NCBI GenBank assembly: GCA_944359365.1 | Contig: CALVST010000012.1 | Span: 1 to 45,000 of the forward strand | DNA length: 45,000 nucleotides | Direction of reading: 5' to 3' | Origin: an uncultured Clostridia bacterium | GTDB lineage: Bacteria; Bacillota; Clostridia; Christensenellales; Borkfalkiaceae | Shown: positions 31,723-41,143 of the stretch, in pieces | Layout: each line of letters starts with the position of its first letter | How positions within the stretch are numbered: position 1 is the first letter of the stretch | Made by a program: the position numbers and the translations under genes | Notes under the pieces: generated by a model | What the model was told of the DNA's origin: nothing | What the model saw: only the letters and a program-made list of their open reading frames with translations | Databases searched by the model: none

Positions 31723-32652
31723 ATGAAAACGAACAGAGGATTGGGCAGGGGGCTATCGGCTCTGTTTTCCGATACGGAAGAGGCATATGAAAACGCAGCC
31801 AAACAGCCGTTTGAGGCGGAAAGCGGACCGTTCCCCGAAGAAATAAAGGGGCTGATCGAGGTAGATATCGATCTCGTGCGCCCCAATCCCAACCAACCGC
31901 GCAAACATTTTGACGAAGACGCGCTCCGCGAGCTTTCCGATTCCATCAAAAAACACGGAATGATCATGCCTATCGTCGTCAATAAAATGGAAGGCGGCAG
32001 GTACATGATCATCGCGGGCGAACGCAGGTACCGCGCGGCAAAAATGGCGGGAAAAACGACTATCCCCGTCGTTGTCCGCGAATATTCAGACCGCGAAATT
32101 AAAGAAATATCTCTCATAGAAAACTTACAGCGCGAGGATCTGAACCCCATAGAAGCGGCTACGGCTATGAAACAGCTCATGGACGAGTATCACCTCACGC
32201 AGGAAGAGCTTGCCGAGCGCATCGGCAAAAGCCGCCCGGCCGTAACCAATACGCTTCGCCTTTTGTCGCTCTCTCCCGACGTCATAAATTTGGTTTCATC
32301 GGGCAGGCTCAGTGCGGGGCACGCGCGTGCGCTCGTCACCCTGCCGGAAGACGCGCAGTACAAACTTGCGAGCGACACCATAAAGGACGGTCTTTCCGTC
32401 CGTGACGTGGAACGCAGCGTGCGCGATTATTTTGCTTCTCCCGAAGAGCTTGCAGAAAAAAAAGACAAAAAGAAACTGCAAGTTTCCATCGAACTGAAAG
32501 ACCTGATCGAGCGGATGCGGCATACTTTCAAAACCAAAGTTTCCCTGATCGGCAACGACCGCAAGGGAAGGATTTATATCGACTATTACAACACCGATGA
32601 CCTCGACCGCATCAGCGAGATCGTGGATATGGCGGAAAAGCTGGAAAAATAA
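31723..32652 (+). CDS. parB: chromosome-partitioning protein ParB (Spo0J)
   Basis: 309 residues. It binds parS, then clamps and slides on DNA using CTP. The N-terminal RGLGRGLSALF is the segment that stimulates ParA. The CTP-binding motifs GERRYRA (99-105) and ENLQRE (133-138) are intact, a helix-turn-helix lies at about 158-183, and a C-terminal dimerisation domain ends the protein. Arg in RYRA is the residue that catalyses CTP turnover in homologues. It is the only ParB-type gene in the window and should recognise the parS at 27503. The ATG has AAGGAGAG 9 bases upstream. Confidence 0.96.
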   Translation: MKTNRGLGRGLSALFSDTEEAYENAAKQPFEAESGPFPEEIKGLIEVDIDLVRPNPNQPRKHFDEDALRELSDSIKKHGMIMPIVVNKMEGGRYMIIAGERRYRAAKMAGKTTIPVVVREYSDREIKEISLIENLQREDLNPIEAATAMKQLMDEYHLTQEELAERIGKSRPAVTNTLRLLSLSPDVINLVSSGRLSAGHARALVTLPEDAQYKLASDTIKDGLSVRDVERSVRDYFASPEELAEKKDKKKLQVSIELKDLIERMRHTFKTKVSLIGNDRKGRIYIDYYNTDDLDRISEIVDMAEKLEK

Positions 32653-32671
32653 GAACCTTCGGATGAATCGT

Positions 32672-32699
32672 AAAACGGTGGCGTTGCCGCCGTTTTTTT
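32672..32699 (+). terminator. intrinsic terminator after parB
   Basis: Stem AAAACGGTGGC/GCCGCCGTTTT with one wobble, 3-base loop, followed by seven T to 32699. Confidence 0.9.
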
Positions 32700-32996
32700 A
32701 TGCCGGAAAACCCGCAGGGGAAGGCGTAAAAAGTCCGGCACGGCGGCTTTGCGCCGCATAGTTGGGGCGCAAAGCCAAGCGCTTTGCAATAATGAAAAAT
32801 TTTAACATTTTTATGCGGCAAGAAAGTATTCCTGCCGCATTTTTGCATACTTTTACAGATAAGCAAAAAATCGCATAAAAAAAGTGATTTTTGCACTAAA
32901 ATATAGGTGAACGTTTCGCTTTTAAGGAACAAGTTTCCCCTTGTCGGCAAAATCCGTCACAAAGCGGCTGCGAAAAAAGTCGAGCCTTGTTATAAG
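32700..32996. other. gene-free interval with structured segment
   Basis: No credible gene between the parB terminator and the operator region. It holds a perfect 11-bp stem GGCTTTGCGCC/GGCGCAAAGCC (32745-32776) and a hairpin ATGCGGCA/TGCCGCAT (32813-32840) followed by TTTTT. The pair would fit a short non-coding transcript ending at about 32845, but no convincing promoter for it was found. Confidence 0.35.
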
Positions 32997-33023
32997 TTAA
33001 CGTTAATTGGTCGAATTGACCAA
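32997..33023. promoter_or_regulatory. two adjacent operator-like palindromes
   Basis: TTAACGTTAA (32997-33006), with a central CG as in LacI-family operators, is followed directly by TTGGTC-5-GACCAA (33007-33023). They lie about 50-75 bp upstream of the -35 of the sugar-locus promoter. A further palindrome, GTTAATATTAAC (33095-33106), covers the -10. No regulator gene is in the window. Confidence 0.5.
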
Positions 33024-33073
33024 AAAAAGGGCAAAAAACAATAAAAAAGTCACAAATTTTTTTTGAAATTCTA

Positions 33074-33102
33074 TTGACAGTGTTGGGGAAGTGTGTTAAT
33101 AT
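33074..33102 (+). promoter_or_regulatory. promoter of the oligosaccharide locus
   Basis: Consensus TTGACA (33074-33079), 17-bp spacer, TAATAT (33097-33102). The -10 lies in the 12-bp palindrome GTTAATATTAAC, a natural repressor site. Confidence 0.75.
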
Positions 33103-33108
33103 TAACGT

Positions 33109-33371
33109 ATCGAAGGGAGAGGGGAAAAGTGATCGGGTATCCGCGTTTCGGGTAAGTCGGCGCATTTTCTGTCCGCTTCGCTGAAAGGCGGATATTTTTT
33201 GCCTATGGAGCGAACGCTTTTTCCGGTCCCGCAATTACATACCGCGCGGCGGCAAGCCGTGCCGCTTACCAAAGAGGAGTCCTCTTTTTCACTTTGCGAG
33301 CAAAGTGAAAAAGACTATTTATAAGCGGCGGCTGGGGCGGGCGTGCGGAATAAAACAAAGAGGTTTTTGGC
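33109..33371 (+). promoter_or_regulatory. long leader with attenuator-like hairpins
   Basis: The predicted leader is about 260 nt. A hairpin TCCGC (33172-33176)/GCGGA (33188-33192) is followed by a T-run (33195-33200), resembling a terminator. ATCCGC at 33139-33144 could pair with GCGGAT at 33188-33193 instead and undo it. Further on, a perfect 14-bp stem with a GA tip spans 33284-33313. The arrangement suggests attenuation, but no known riboswitch was recognised. Confidence 0.4.
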
Positions 33372-36014
33372 ATGAAAGGATTTTTGAAAAAGCTGTCGGC
33401 GACGGCGGTTGCCGGCGTCATGGTGCTCCCGCTGTGCCTCGGGCTGTTTGCGGGGTGCGGTTCAGACGCCGCTTTTTCCGCGTTCATCTTTTCCAGCGCG
33501 ACCGATCAGGAAACGAACAGGACGCTGATCAACGCGTGGGCGGAGCGCTATGCGGAAGAAAACGGGTTAGAGCCCTTTACGGTAGATCTTTCTTATCAAT
33601 CGAAAACGGAGCAGTACTTTTCCGACGTGGCCAACGATATCGCCGCGGGCACCGTAGCTGACATCTTCTATGTCGCGCCCCGCCAGGTGCGCTCGTATGC
33701 GACGGCGGGCACCGTGCTCGATCTGACGAGCTACGTCGATTGGGGAAAGTACGGCTACGGCAATGACGTATGGGAAACGGCGATGGGCATGTACGCCACC
33801 GACGCAAACCGCACCGTCATGGGCGAAACCATCAAGTTTGACACAGCGAGCGGCACTTGGAAGACGGTTGACGACAATACGACCGTCGGCATTTACGCGC
33901 TCCCGAAAGACCATTCATCGTTCGGCCTCGCGTACAATAAAAACTTCTTCTCCTCAACGCTCAAACAAAAATATACGACCACGACCACCGCGGGCCATGG
34001 CGACGCGGCGTTCTATGTGGACTCTAACGGCAGCAAGGGCGCGGCTGCACCGTTTATTTCCATAGGCAGAACGGTGCGCTATTATCCCTTCAACGTCTAT
34101 AATTTCGACTCTTACCAAGAAGCGTATGATGCGGGCGATCCCATTGCGCGCCTCGCCGCCAAAAACGACGGTTACGACGTTACCATCCTCGGCTGGCCGG
34201 GCGATACTTACGCCACGGGCGTTACGGATGATCCCGCGACCGAATATGACGAGAGCATCGGCTATGTGACCTACACTTACGCCGAATACAGCGCGCTCAC
34301 CTTCGCCATCTGCTATTATTCCGAGATCGTCGACCGCGGCGCTGACGGAAAACATACGGATATGAAATGGCTGAATGACAGCTATTACGGCAGTTATAAT
34401 TATGTATACGGCAACGACCAGTACGAAAGCACGCTGTACCTCACCGCATGGCTTTTGGGCAACGATGCCGACGTCATCAGCGACGACTACAAGTCTGTAG
34501 ACGCGCGCTACCAATTCACCGGTTACAATGAAAAAGGCGAAGCGGAGTACGCAAGCACGGGCGCGACCGACAGCGACAATGACGGGTTGTACGATTCCGA
34601 CTACGGTGTCAACAGCGAAAAATTTGCCGAGGCGTATGCCGCATTCCTCGCTTACGGCTCCGACTGGAACAACAACGCATTCTATTCCGGCAATGACGGC
34701 GAAAGCTCGAACAACCGAAACGGAGACGCCGCTATGACTTCGGGAAGAGAAGTTTTCTACGGTTGCGGCACTTGGGACTTGCAAAGATTCAATTCCACAT
34801 CCGTCAACAGGCTGCAGGTTGGGCTCATGCCCGAACCCGTGAGCGAAAAGTATTCGCCCTATGCGAAAGTGAAAAATGCGGAATACGAAAAGCAGACCTA
34901 TTCTAACGAGGCGAAAAACACTTCGGGCAAGCCGGTAACGGACAGCTCGCTCAACGTATACAACAGCGACGGCACGCTGAATGCGTCCGCCGCGGGATAC
35001 AGCACATGGAAGGCGTACCAAGACGAACGGCAGAACGTATGGCAGGCGCGTCTCGACACGGTCGGCTACGGCGTATATTCGGGCGTCATCGACAGGTACG
35101 GCGCCGATTCGTGGAAAATCAAAGCGATCGCAGACCTGTGCGCATTCCTCACGATGGGTGAAGACATTCAGCTCGCCTACACCTATTCCGGCTCGCAGGT
35201 GACCTCGCTCAAATCGCAGAGCAGGGATTACGTCTGGTATCAGACGGCGAACAACGCCGAACTCAACGGCGGTTCCTTTTCGAACATGCTCACGCCCGAC
35301 GGCAACGCGCAGGATTCGCTCAGCGTCAGCTCTGCCGAACTGGAAAAGGTGAACGACTATTATCAAGGCTTGGCAAACTATTCTGCGGAGCCGATAACGC
35401 TCAGCGGAACCACCCTCACGGGCAAAGACATCTGGTACTTTGCGGTGGGCGCTGCGAACGTCATGTACGACAGCGTTGCCAACCAGTCTGCGGAAGAGTA
35501 TATCACCGCAAACTTCCCCTCGCTCGTTCCCTATCTGAACACTTACTTCAAGTCTTTGAATATCAAGAACGAGATCACGACCGTTTCCATGGCGTTCAAG
35601 GCGCTCAACATGGTCGCGTTCGACAAAGCGGAAAGAAATTTGCAGATCAGGATGGCTGCCGGCGTGAACGGCAAGAGCGACTCCGCGACGTTTACCTTTG
35701 CCGACACATGGATGACGACGACGCTTTATAAGCAATATAAAGGATATGCGCTTATAGCGTACCTCGTCGACAAAGATCCGGGCGGTGAAAGCATTGTTCA
35801 ATACGGTGCAGAGTATGATTCCTCTACAGGGGTGTATTTCGCGGTCGGCGATTTGGACAGGATAATCGTCGGCACATGGAAGGACGGCGCGGCAGCCGCT
35901 TGGGGCGGTAAATTCTACACGCCCACGGCGTACTGCGTATCGGTGGTGGCGTCGGTACAGAACGAACTGCGCATCAACGCCGTCAATGCGGAATATACCG
36001 CAATGAACAGGTAA
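33372..36014 (+). CDS. very large extracellular solute-binding lipoprotein (sugar ABC transporter)
   Basis: 880 residues. A lipoprotein signal ends at Cys29 (LFAGC). Parts read as a type I sugar-binding protein: AFIFSSATDQETNRTLINAW near 38-57, ADIFYVAPRQVR with LDLTSYVDWG, LPKDHSSFGLAYNKNFF near 177-193, and a late AIADLCAFLTMGEDIQLAY. This order is the usual one, but the protein is nearly twice the normal 430-550 residues, with large insertions rich in Tyr, Ser, Asn and Asp. One of these has a calcium-loop-like DSDNDGLYDSD (400-410). It would bind an oligosaccharide for the two permeases downstream. The ATG has AAAGAGG 9 bases upstream. The substrate is inferred from the arabinanase-like neighbours. 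Confidence 0.85.
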   Translation: MKGFLKKLSATAVAGVMVLPLCLGLFAGCGSDAAFSAFIFSSATDQETNRTLINAWAERYAEENGLEPFTVDLSYQSKTEQYFSDVANDIAAGTVADIFYVAPRQVRSYATAGTVLDLTSYVDWGKYGYGNDVWETAMGMYATDANRTVMGETIKFDTASGTWKTVDDNTTVGIYALPKDHSSFGLAYNKNFFSSTLKQKYTTTTTAGHGDAAFYVDSNGSKGAAAPFISIGRTVRYYPFNVYNFDSYQEAYDAGDPIARLAAKNDGYDVTILGWPGDTYATGVTDDPATEYDESIGYVTYTYAEYSALTFAICYYSEIVDRGADGKHTDMKWLNDSYYGSYNYVYGNDQYESTLYLTAWLLGNDADVISDDYKSVDARYQFTGYNEKGEAEYASTGATDSDNDGLYDSDYGVNSEKFAEAYAAFLAYGSDWNNNAFYSGNDGESSNNRNGDAAMTSGREVFYGCGTWDLQRFNSTSVNRLQVGLMPEPVSEKYSPYAKVKNAEYEKQTYSNEAKNTSGKPVTDSSLNVYNSDGTLNASAAGYSTWKAYQDERQNVWQARLDTVGYGVYSGVIDRYGADSWKIKAIADLCAFLTMGEDIQLAYTYSGSQVTSLKSQSRDYVWYQTANNAELNGGSFSNMLTPDGNAQDSLSVSSAELEKVNDYYQGLANYSAEPITLSGTTLTGKDIWYFAVGAANVMYDSVANQSAEEYITANFPSLVPYLNTYFKSLNIKNEITTVSMAFKALNMVAFDKAERNLQIRMAAGVNGKSDSATFTFADTWMTTTLYKQYKGYALIAYLVDKDPGGESIVQYGAEYDSSTGVYFAVGDLDRIIVGTWKDGAAAAWGGKFYTPTAYCVSVVASVQNELRINAVNAEYTAMNR

Positions 36015-36094
36015 AAAAGCGGTAATAACGTGCGGAACGGGGCTGGCCCCGTTCCGCATTCCCGCAGGGAAAAATAACTATAGGAGGGAGTTTG

Positions 36095-37111
36095 ATGGAA
36101 GAGCAGACCGCAGTACAGGAAAACACGGGCTCTCGGCAAGCGGAAACGGCGTTCGAACCGCCCAAAAAACGGCGGATCAACCGTTCGGTGCTTGCGGAAA
36201 ACCTGTGGGGTTGGTTCTTTGTATGCTTTTTGGTCATCGGAACGACGGCGTTTATTTATTTCGCGCTCGTGCTTTCGGTGTGGATGTCTTTCACGAATTA
36301 TTCAAACAGCTCGGGCACGACGCTTTGGGAGGCGTTAAAGCATATTAATCCGAACGGGTGGGGCTATTGGTATAAGTTTATGTTCAGTCCCGAATACACT
36401 GCCGACGGCACGGCTCTTTCCGGCACGGGCATCAACGAACGGTTCTGGACGACGCTTCTGAATGCGGTCATTTATATGATCGGTATACCGATCGGCATGG
36501 CGCTTTCGCTGTTTTTGGCGGTCCTGCTCTCGCGCGACATCAAGGGCGCGGGCGCATTCCGCGTCATCTACTATATCCCCACGGTCGCGAGCGTCGTGTC
36601 CATCGCGGTGCTTTGGAACAACCTGTTCGGCAACGAGGGCGTCATCGTCGAACTGTTCGGAACGCGTTTCCTCGGCGGTTCGGCATTCATGCAAAAGGTC
36701 ACCGTCGTCATCATGACGACGTGGAAGGGCTTGGGCGGTTCGGTGCTGCTTTTGTGCGCAGGGCTGAACGGCGTCAATGCGAGCTATCACGAGGCGGCGC
36801 AGATAGACGGCGCGAACGCGTGGCGGATATTCTGGCGCATCACCATGCCGCAGCTTTGGCCGACCATCTTCTACTGCATCGTGACCAGCGTTATCGGCGG
36901 TATGCAGATATTCTCCGAACCGCAGCTTTTGTACGGCAGCTATCTGGTGGGCGATGCGTCGGTAGACGTAACGCCGTTTGTCGGCATGATCTACGGCTAC
37001 TACGGGCAGGGCAACTATGCGCTCTCTTCGGCGCTCGGCGTCGTTCTGGCGGTCATCATATTCTTGCTCACCCTCGTGCAGTTTGCGCTGGATAAGAGGA
37101 GGGACGCGTGA
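36095..37111 (+). CDS. carbohydrate ABC transporter permease (MalF/UgpA type)
   Basis: 338 residues. A hydrophilic ~45-residue N-terminal tail precedes six membrane segments. The coupling motif EAAQIDGANAWRIFWRITMP (about 231-250) is the EAA loop that contacts the ATPase. It forms the import channel with the next gene product. The start ATG 36095 has AGGAGGG 6 bases upstream; a TTG one codon earlier is less likely. It follows the binding protein by 80 bp and overlaps the second permease. Confidence 0.94.
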   Translation: MEEQTAVQENTGSRQAETAFEPPKKRRINRSVLAENLWGWFFVCFLVIGTTAFIYFALVLSVWMSFTNYSNSSGTTLWEALKHINPNGWGYWYKFMFSPEYTADGTALSGTGINERFWTTLLNAVIYMIGIPIGMALSLFLAVLLSRDIKGAGAFRVIYYIPTVASVVSIAVLWNNLFGNEGVIVELFGTRFLGGSAFMQKVTVVIMTTWKGLGGSVLLLCAGLNGVNASYHEAAQIDGANAWRIFWRITMPQLWPTIFYCIVTSVIGGMQIFSEPQLLYGSYLVGDASVDVTPFVGMIYGYYGQGNYALSSALGVVLAVIIFLLTLVQFALDKRRDA

Positions 37112-38121
37112 TGACGGAAGTTATCAATGAAATGCCCCCCGTTGAAAATGCGGGCGAAGGGCAAAAAGAGCTGAATCCTTTCTTCAAAGCGCTGCGCACA
37201 TTTTGCGGCTGGTTCGGCTTCGGCATATTCGGGGCCACGTCCAACAAAAGGCGCAGGAAGGTTTTTTACGATGTGATCACTTACATCATACTCGTATTTT
37301 TCGCGTTCATCATGATCTATCCGTTCTGGTGGATGATCGCGGCGTCGTTTGCGCGCAACCGCGCGAGCATGCTCGACACGGTGTGGTGGCCGAGCGAACT
37401 TGCCACGGAAAACCGCGGCGGGACATTCTTCTACCACTATACCAACATCATGCGGATCATGGAAAACAATAATTTCGATTATTGGCGGGTGGTGCTGAAT
37501 ACGCTCATCTATTCCATCGTTCCCGTTGTGATAGGTCTTATCACCTCTACGATGGCGGCATTTGCGTTTGCGAAGCTGAATTTTAAGGGCAAGAACTTCG
37601 TGTTCTTCTATTGCCTTGCGGCGATCATGGTCCCCGGTCCCTCCATCATGATAGCGCAGTTCTGCGTTTATTCCGAACTCAATTGGACGATGAACGGACT
37701 TTCCATGATCATACCCGGATGTTTCGGCGCCATCATGACGGCGTTCTTCATCCGTCAGTTCCTGTTCAGCATGCCCACCTCCATCATCGAGGCGGCGAAA
37801 ATCGACGGCGCGGGTTATTGGAGGATCTTCTGGGGCTTTGTTATGCCGCTTGCGATGCCTGCGGTCATGGCGCAGGGCATCCTCAGCTTTATCGGCTGTT
37901 GGAACAACTACCTCGGCCCCCTGATTTTTGTAAGAAGTTCCGAATGGTACCCGTTGGCGCTGGTGGTTTCTCAGCTGAATACGGAGATCGGCACCAATGT
38001 AGACAGCGCGCCTTCCGTTATGGCGCTTGCAGTTCTGGCGCTTTTGCCCGTTCTGGTGCTGTTCGCGGTGTTCCAAAAGACCATTATCGGTTCCATCATG
38101 CTCACGGGTTCCAAGGAATAA
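37111..38121 (+). CDS. carbohydrate ABC transporter permease (MalG/UgpE type)
   Basis: 336 residues with an N-terminal ~50-residue tail, six membrane segments and the EAA motif EAAKIDGAGYWRIFWGFVMP at about 229-248. The C-terminus is typical of MalG-like subunits (FQKTIIGSIMLTGSKE). The ATG at 37111 shares one base with the stop of the first permease (TGATG), with AGGAGGG 7 bases upstream; a GTG at 37108 is the alternative. No ATP-binding subunit follows, so a shared ATPase of the MsmK kind elsewhere must energise the transporter. Confidence 0.94.
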   Translation: MTEVINEMPPVENAGEGQKELNPFFKALRTFCGWFGFGIFGATSNKRRRKVFYDVITYIILVFFAFIMIYPFWWMIAASFARNRASMLDTVWWPSELATENRGGTFFYHYTNIMRIMENNNFDYWRVVLNTLIYSIVPVVIGLITSTMAAFAFAKLNFKGKNFVFFYCLAAIMVPGPSIMIAQFCVYSELNWTMNGLSMIIPGCFGAIMTAFFIRQFLFSMPTSIIEAAKIDGAGYWRIFWGFVMPLAMPAVMAQGILSFIGCWNNYLGPLIFVRSSEWYPLALVVSQLNTEIGTNVDSAPSVMALAVLALLPVLVLFAVFQKTIIGSIMLTGSKE

Positions 38122-38151
38122 CGCGCAAATAACGGAGCATACTGTATCGAG

Positions 38152-38193
38152 AGGGGCTGTTTCAAATATCAAAACGGCCCCTTCAAAATTTTT
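38152..38193 (+). terminator. terminator or attenuator after the permeases
   Basis: Stem AGGGGCTGTTT (38152-38162)/AAACGGCCCCT (38172-38182) with one wobble, followed by TCAAAATTTTT. It separates the transporter genes from the surface-protein genes; read-through would set their ratio. Confidence 0.65.
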
Positions 38194-38269
38194 AAGACAG
38201 CGTTGCCGGAAAAACTATGGTTTTTGTCGGCTTACGAAATAAAAAAGAAAAAGGAAGGAGACAAAAGCA

Positions 38270-41071
38270 ATGAAAGGGAAAAAGATCGCGGTTTTAAGCC
38301 TTGCGCTTTCGAGCCTTTTGGCGTTCACCGTTGCGGGCGTCGCCTGCAACAAGGGTGGCGGCGGCACGAACGCAGGCAGTGAAACGGCAGTCAGCCTTAT
38401 AAGCGATTCCACGCTTACGGACAAGTTTTTCGCCCTCTACACCTTTGAGGACACGGGCGATGTGCTTACGGCGATAAACCCGTACACGGGCGCCATTGCC
38501 GATACGTTCAACGGCAGTTACTTCAACACGGCGGGCAGAGTTACCAATCCGAAAAAGCAGACGGATGCGAGCGGCTCGCAGTATGTTCTCGATACGGACG
38601 CAGCCGTCCGCCTCGGCAATTTTTCGAGCGTCATCGGCGACGAGTTCGACGACGACAATATGCCCACGGGCAGCGTGCAGGACGGGCTTTCTTTCTCGTT
38701 CTGGGCGTATAATAACGAAACGATCGTAGGTCCCGTGGAAGGGAGCGACGAGTCTGCCGACTGGTCCAACATGATTACCAACGGATTAGAGTCCATCAAC
38801 TGGGGCAACCTTACCCACAATGCAGCCACAACAAGCGATGATAAATTTACCAACGTGTATCCTGCGACCGACAGGTCTGGAAATATGACTGTCGGCAGGG
38901 GCGCTTATACCGACGGCGCCGACGGCTCTTACGAGGCGATCCGCACGTCAGGTTTTTCGTCGGAAGATCTTAAGGTTTATCGCGATGGCTACGCCGTATG
39001 GAACGCCGTTTCGGGCAACCGTCAGGACAGTTCTGCACAAAATCCAGACAACGAATACATTGAAGACGTTGCGGCGGCGTACCTCAACAATTGGCGCTAC
39101 CTTACCGTCAATATCGACTATACCGAAGGGCTTTCCTTCTATGTGAACGGCAGGCTCGCGTTCCGCTATGCGCCTGCGGCGTTTGAAGCGGAGGCTCCGA
39201 TGCGCGAATACGGCGGCTGGGAGGCGATCTATGCAGACTTTGTTCTCGGCGCCATAAAGAGCGGTTCCGCCTACATCGATATGTTCGGCGCGGAGTGCGG
39301 CATCACGGTCGACGACCTTATCGTCGGCAAGTCCATCACCGAAACGGACGCCTGCGCCCTGTATGAAGACATCACGGGCAACATCTGGACGGAAGACGAT
39401 TTGAAGCTTGAAAGCGCCGCGTCCGCAATCGATCAGGAAAAAACAGCCTTTGATGAGGCAACGTTTAGCGCGCTCCACGAAGGCGTTCAGACTCCCGTTG
39501 AGGGCGATAAATGGGGCGAGGATGCGATTACCGGTTATGATGATAGCAACAATCCTATCGTAGCCGCAGGAGTTGAAAGGGAAGACACCGACGATGACGG
39601 TTTGATCACGGATACGGTTTACGATGCACGCAAGGCTTGGCTTGAAAATACCGATGCGTGGACTGCCGACGGCGACGGATATAATGCGAGCGACTTTTCT
39701 GAACAGGTCGGCGCGCTCACTTATGACGGCAGTTATGCGCCGGCAACCTCAAAGTATTATAAGCCCACGCTTACGGACGGTAAGTTTAATATGACAGTAT
39801 CCGGCGTTTTGTTGGCGTCGGGTGCGCAAAACTATCATAGCGCTTATGTCAGCCCTTTCCATGGTTCTTTGAATTTGGCAGACATAAGAATAGACAATTA
39901 TCTCAACAGGACAGATGCAAGCGTTGCCATTACTGCGGGAAACAATATGGATATCACATGGCCGGATGCATCCACCAATGGTATTTATCTGAACGTGATC
40001 CAGCGGTTCTGCAAACTGGATATCGTGTTTGCGTATGACGGCACAAGCCTTACGATCACATACAGAGTGTATTACTATTTTGCGGGCGAGTCTTATTCGA
40101 CCACGCTTTCCGACGGGACACCTTACACGTATACCGTGCCGAAGGATTCCTCAACGCTGTATAACTATATCACATATACCGTTACCCCCGCGGCGGGAAC
40201 GACGCTCGACTATAATGCGCTTGCTTTGCGTTTCGGAAGTGAAAGTTCTTGCTTCTTAATTTCAAACGTTACGGGCGGAGCTGCAACCGATACGCCTCCC
40301 GAAGTGAATGTGAGCGACGAAGAACAGGCAAGGGCTGACGCCATCGCGGCGGTGCAGGCAGATAGGCAAGCTGAGCTTACCAAAGCCATTAATAAGGCTG
40401 TCGGCGACGGGCAGGTTTTGGCAACGGTCGGCAATGCAACGCTCCCCGCGTATGCAGATAACAGCGGCGTAACGGTTACGCCGAATTCCGGCGATACATG
40501 GACGGTTACGGTAACGGGGTATATGCGTTCTTCGGGCGCAAACAACGCGTTTGTTCCCGGGGTTGCGCTGTATCTCGGCGGCGATAACTTCCTCGGAGTT
40601 GTCCGTGCGGACAGGTGGTTCAATCCGGGCAGCGGTTCGGGCGCATTTACCGGTTCAGTAGACGGCGGCAAGGGCGCGGCTTGGAACATTAAAATTAACG
40701 GAACTGAAGTTACAGGAAAAGAGGGTACCCAACCTGCGCCTTCTGCGGACGAATGGGCGAATTGGGCAAGCATTATTGCCTATGCTAAATACGATATAAC
40801 CATCGCTTTTGACGGCGCAAATCTGACTATAACGTATAAGGCGGAAGCGGTAGACGGCGGAACGACTTATAATGAGCAGTACACTTGGGGAACAGACGGC
40901 AGTGGCACTTATACGGAAGAGATAAGCGATAACGCATGGGAAATCTCAGTTTCTATTTCCGATTCTTCTATTATTGATAATATAGCGGATTTGGGTATCG
41001 CTCTCAGCCAAGACCATTGTTTCTATTCCATCACTTCCGTTACGGGCGGCACGGTAAGTGCGGCTGCGTAA
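38270..41071 (+). CDS. large surface lipoprotein with LamG-like domain and duplicated C-terminal beta-domain
   Basis: 933 residues. A lipoprotein signal ends at Cys26 (VAGVAC), followed by a Gly-rich linker. Residues about 50-370 resemble a LamG/concanavalin-type glycan-binding sandwich: FALYTFEDTGD, LSFSFWAYNNE, LSFYVNGRLAF. A calcium-loop-like DTDDDGLITD is near 439-448. Residues about 481-672 and 725-933 are two copies of one domain: both contain TV-(S/T)-G with SSGA/ASGA, a DGxxLTITY strand and a closing VTGG. A helical linker of charged residues joins them. No catalytic motif is visible. Likely it binds polysaccharide at the cell surface and supplies the neighbouring GH43 enzyme and transporter. 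The start has GGAAGGAG 12 bases upstream. Confidence 0.8.
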   Translation: MKGKKIAVLSLALSSLLAFTVAGVACNKGGGGTNAGSETAVSLISDSTLTDKFFALYTFEDTGDVLTAINPYTGAIADTFNGSYFNTAGRVTNPKKQTDASGSQYVLDTDAAVRLGNFSSVIGDEFDDDNMPTGSVQDGLSFSFWAYNNETIVGPVEGSDESADWSNMITNGLESINWGNLTHNAATTSDDKFTNVYPATDRSGNMTVGRGAYTDGADGSYEAIRTSGFSSEDLKVYRDGYAVWNAVSGNRQDSSAQNPDNEYIEDVAAAYLNNWRYLTVNIDYTEGLSFYVNGRLAFRYAPAAFEAEAPMREYGGWEAIYADFVLGAIKSGSAYIDMFGAECGITVDDLIVGKSITETDACALYEDITGNIWTEDDLKLESAASAIDQEKTAFDEATFSALHEGVQTPVEGDKWGEDAITGYDDSNNPIVAAGVEREDTDDDGLITDTVYDARKAWLENTDAWTADGDGYNASDFSEQVGALTYDGSYAPATSKYYKPTLTDGKFNMTVSGVLLASGAQNYHSAYVSPFHGSLNLADIRIDNYLNRTDASVAITAGNNMDITWPDASTNGIYLNVIQRFCKLDIVFAYDGTSLTITYRVYYYFAGESYSTTLSDGTPYTYTVPKDSSTLYNYITYTVTPAAGTTLDYNALALRFGSESSCFLISNVTGGAATDTPPEVNVSDEEQARADAIAAVQADRQAELTKAINKAVGDGQVLATVGNATLPAYADNSGVTVTPNSGDTWTVTVTGYMRSSGANNAFVPGVALYLGGDNFLGVVRADRWFNPGSGSGAFTGSVDGGKGAAWNIKINGTEVTGKEGTQPAPSADEWANWASIIAYAKYDITIAFDGANLTITYKAEAVDGGTTYNEQYTWGTDGSGTYTEEISDNAWEISVSISDSSIIDNIADLGIALSQDHCFYSITSVTGGTVSAAA

Positions 41072-41143
41072 AAATCCTACGGCAGTACGGCAAAGCGGCG
41101 CTCGCCGCTTTGCCGTAAACAGGTACATATTACGAGGTCATCT

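Noticed and set aside
33954-36059. A 701-residue minus-strand frame opposite the large binding protein.
   Set aside because: It is a shadow of the GC-rich codon positions of the plus-strand gene, which has signal peptide, RBS and family similarity.
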